Source: Piscicola geometra
Taxonomy: Eukaryota > Annelida > Clitellata > Hirudinida > Piscicolidae
Direction: 5' to 3'
DNA: 64,000 bases
Assembly (NCBI GenBank): GCA_943735955.1
Contig: OX030970.1
Coordinates: 5,031,869-5,095,868 of the forward strand
Below the pieces are notes generated by a model. The model searched no databases, was not told the origin of the DNA, and saw only the letters and a program-made list of their open reading frames with translations. Each line of letters starts with the position of its first letter. The stretch's first letter is position 1. Positions 63,601-64,000 of this stretch are shown here, piece by piece. Position numbers and translations under genes: made by a program.

Positions 63601-63971
63601 ATGTTTCCGTTTTTGAAATCATTCAAGTTCCAGCTTCATTTAGTTTTCTGCATTTTATTTCAGTTTTAGTTTCTATAGACTTTTGGTTTATTTATCAGTT
63701 TAAGTTTTCATAAAGTTGTAATGTCCGTTTCTATAAGACTGAATGCCATCATTTCGGTTTCAGCTACTGGAATGTCACTAGATGCTACTTATTCAGGCGT
63801 GATAGAGCAATATGTGGTGTCCTCAATGATAATATTTATTTATATTTTTAATTATCGCTAATAGTGACGATTCAGCGTTACATATGACGTCTTCCCACGC
63901 AGCACGGCACTGAAGTCGGAGACACGCTTTATTCTCAAAATAAATACTCGCATATGACGTTGCAAGTCTGT
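60659..63971 (+). CDS. Unidentified protein with LNN[N/I]S tandem repeat, partial
   Basis: Four exons fit in phase. The first ends at 60835 (its start is uncertain: ATG at 60659 or an acceptor near 60738). The others are 61043-61433, 63515-63573 and 63903-63971, the last ending at a gtaaga donor, so the gene runs past the window. Readable sequence: LTEFLEVPDDDAPEQAAFFN; CERVVKVEAMSYRHCHFLHA; LVDDSSCLELVTDQIKAYDL; ETYLLEILEDSKFYQRNTK; HGTEVGDTLYSQNKYSHMTL. Composition suggests a soluble, mostly helical protein. Twelve 5-residue units (LNNNS or LNNIS) follow residue 37 of the second exon. The third-exon donor choice (61433) is weak. I do not recognise the family. Confidence 0.6.
61154..61333 (+). 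repeat. In-frame 15-bp coding minisatellite
   Basis: Twelve units of ctcaacaacaacagc or ctcaacaacatcagc encode LNNNS/LNNIS. No splice donor lies within, and both flanks are coding in the same frame, so the repeat is predicted to be translated. Confidence 0.85.
61444..62041. other. Intron of the unidentified gene, no further feature
   Basis: AT-rich sequence; the frame at 61701-62042 has no recognisable motif. Confidence 0.4.
62042..62172 (+). repeat. tRNA-derived SINE, family 1, copy e (internally deleted)
   Basis: The head gggttggcttagatggtaaa joins directly at ggacctgcaacttatacctagtg to the body, so the B box is lost. The 3' end ccttggcgcattataaatag is intact. It lies in an intron of the unidentified gene. 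Confidence 0.88.
62173..62825. other. Intron sequence, AT-rich, nothing recognised
   Basis: No coding or repeat feature supported. Confidence 0.4.
62946..63332. repeat. (ATC)n/(TTC)n array
   Basis: tca, ttc and tct units with recurring cctcatcatcttc blocks. Poly-Ser and poly-Asp/Glu frames across it are artefacts; it ends about 180 bp before an exon. Confidence 0.95.
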
Positions 63972-64000
63972 GTAAGACGGGCAAGGGGGGAAGAGGTTGA

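Noticed and set aside
62835..63713. 292-codon Ser-rich frame and the opposing Asp/Glu-rich frame
   Set aside because: Trinucleotide array artefact. The true exon at 63515-63573 uses a different frame with proper splice sites.

Overview
This window is nuclear DNA from an AT-rich animal genome, most likely an invertebrate. Genes are split by spliceosomal introns. Transposons, tRNA-derived SINEs and simple repeats make up much of the sequence, and nothing looks bacterial, viral or organellar. I cannot name the species.

Three host genes can be rebuilt by splicing. (1) On the minus strand, 46109-41808, three exons join in phase into a complete 248-residue secreted protein: signal peptide, Apple/PAN-like domain and C-type lectin domain with an EPN sugar-binding motif. 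(2) On the plus strand, 49791-60103, eleven exons join in phase into a complete 357-residue WD-repeat protein that I recognise as nucleoporin Nup43, part of the Nup107-160 (Y) complex. (3) On the plus strand from about 60.66 kb to the window edge, four exons of an unidentified protein carry an in-frame five-residue asparagine-rich repeat; this gene is incomplete. A possible small membrane-protein exon lies at 33612-33785.

Layout: 0-7.5 kb holds SINEs, an inverted APE-type LINE and a (TAC)n/SINE-tail macrosatellite. 7.5-14.7 kb is gene-poor, with two non-autonomous terminal-inverted-repeat elements and a decayed LINE. 14.7-17.75 kb is a piggyBac relic with a hAT inserted in it. 17.75-33 kb holds a SINE with perfect target duplication, two more inverted-repeat elements, a 400-bp (ATTG)n array, LINE 3' ends and a second hAT copy. 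33-41.3 kb is a pile of nested hAT elements, one of which contains a palindromic element with telomere-like sequence and a probable solo LTR. 41.8-46.1 kb is the lectin gene, whose introns carry two related hAT-like MITEs, one of them hit by a LINE. 46-49.4 kb is a decayed ZBED5-like hAT. 49.8-64 kb is Nup43 and the unidentified gene, whose introns hold further nested hATs, minisatellites and microsatellites.

I found no convincing new multi-gene system. The strongest results are the two complete host gene models, target-site duplications at single-base resolution for several nested transposons, a LINE/SINE pair sharing a 3' end, and the macrosatellite built from that SINE tail.
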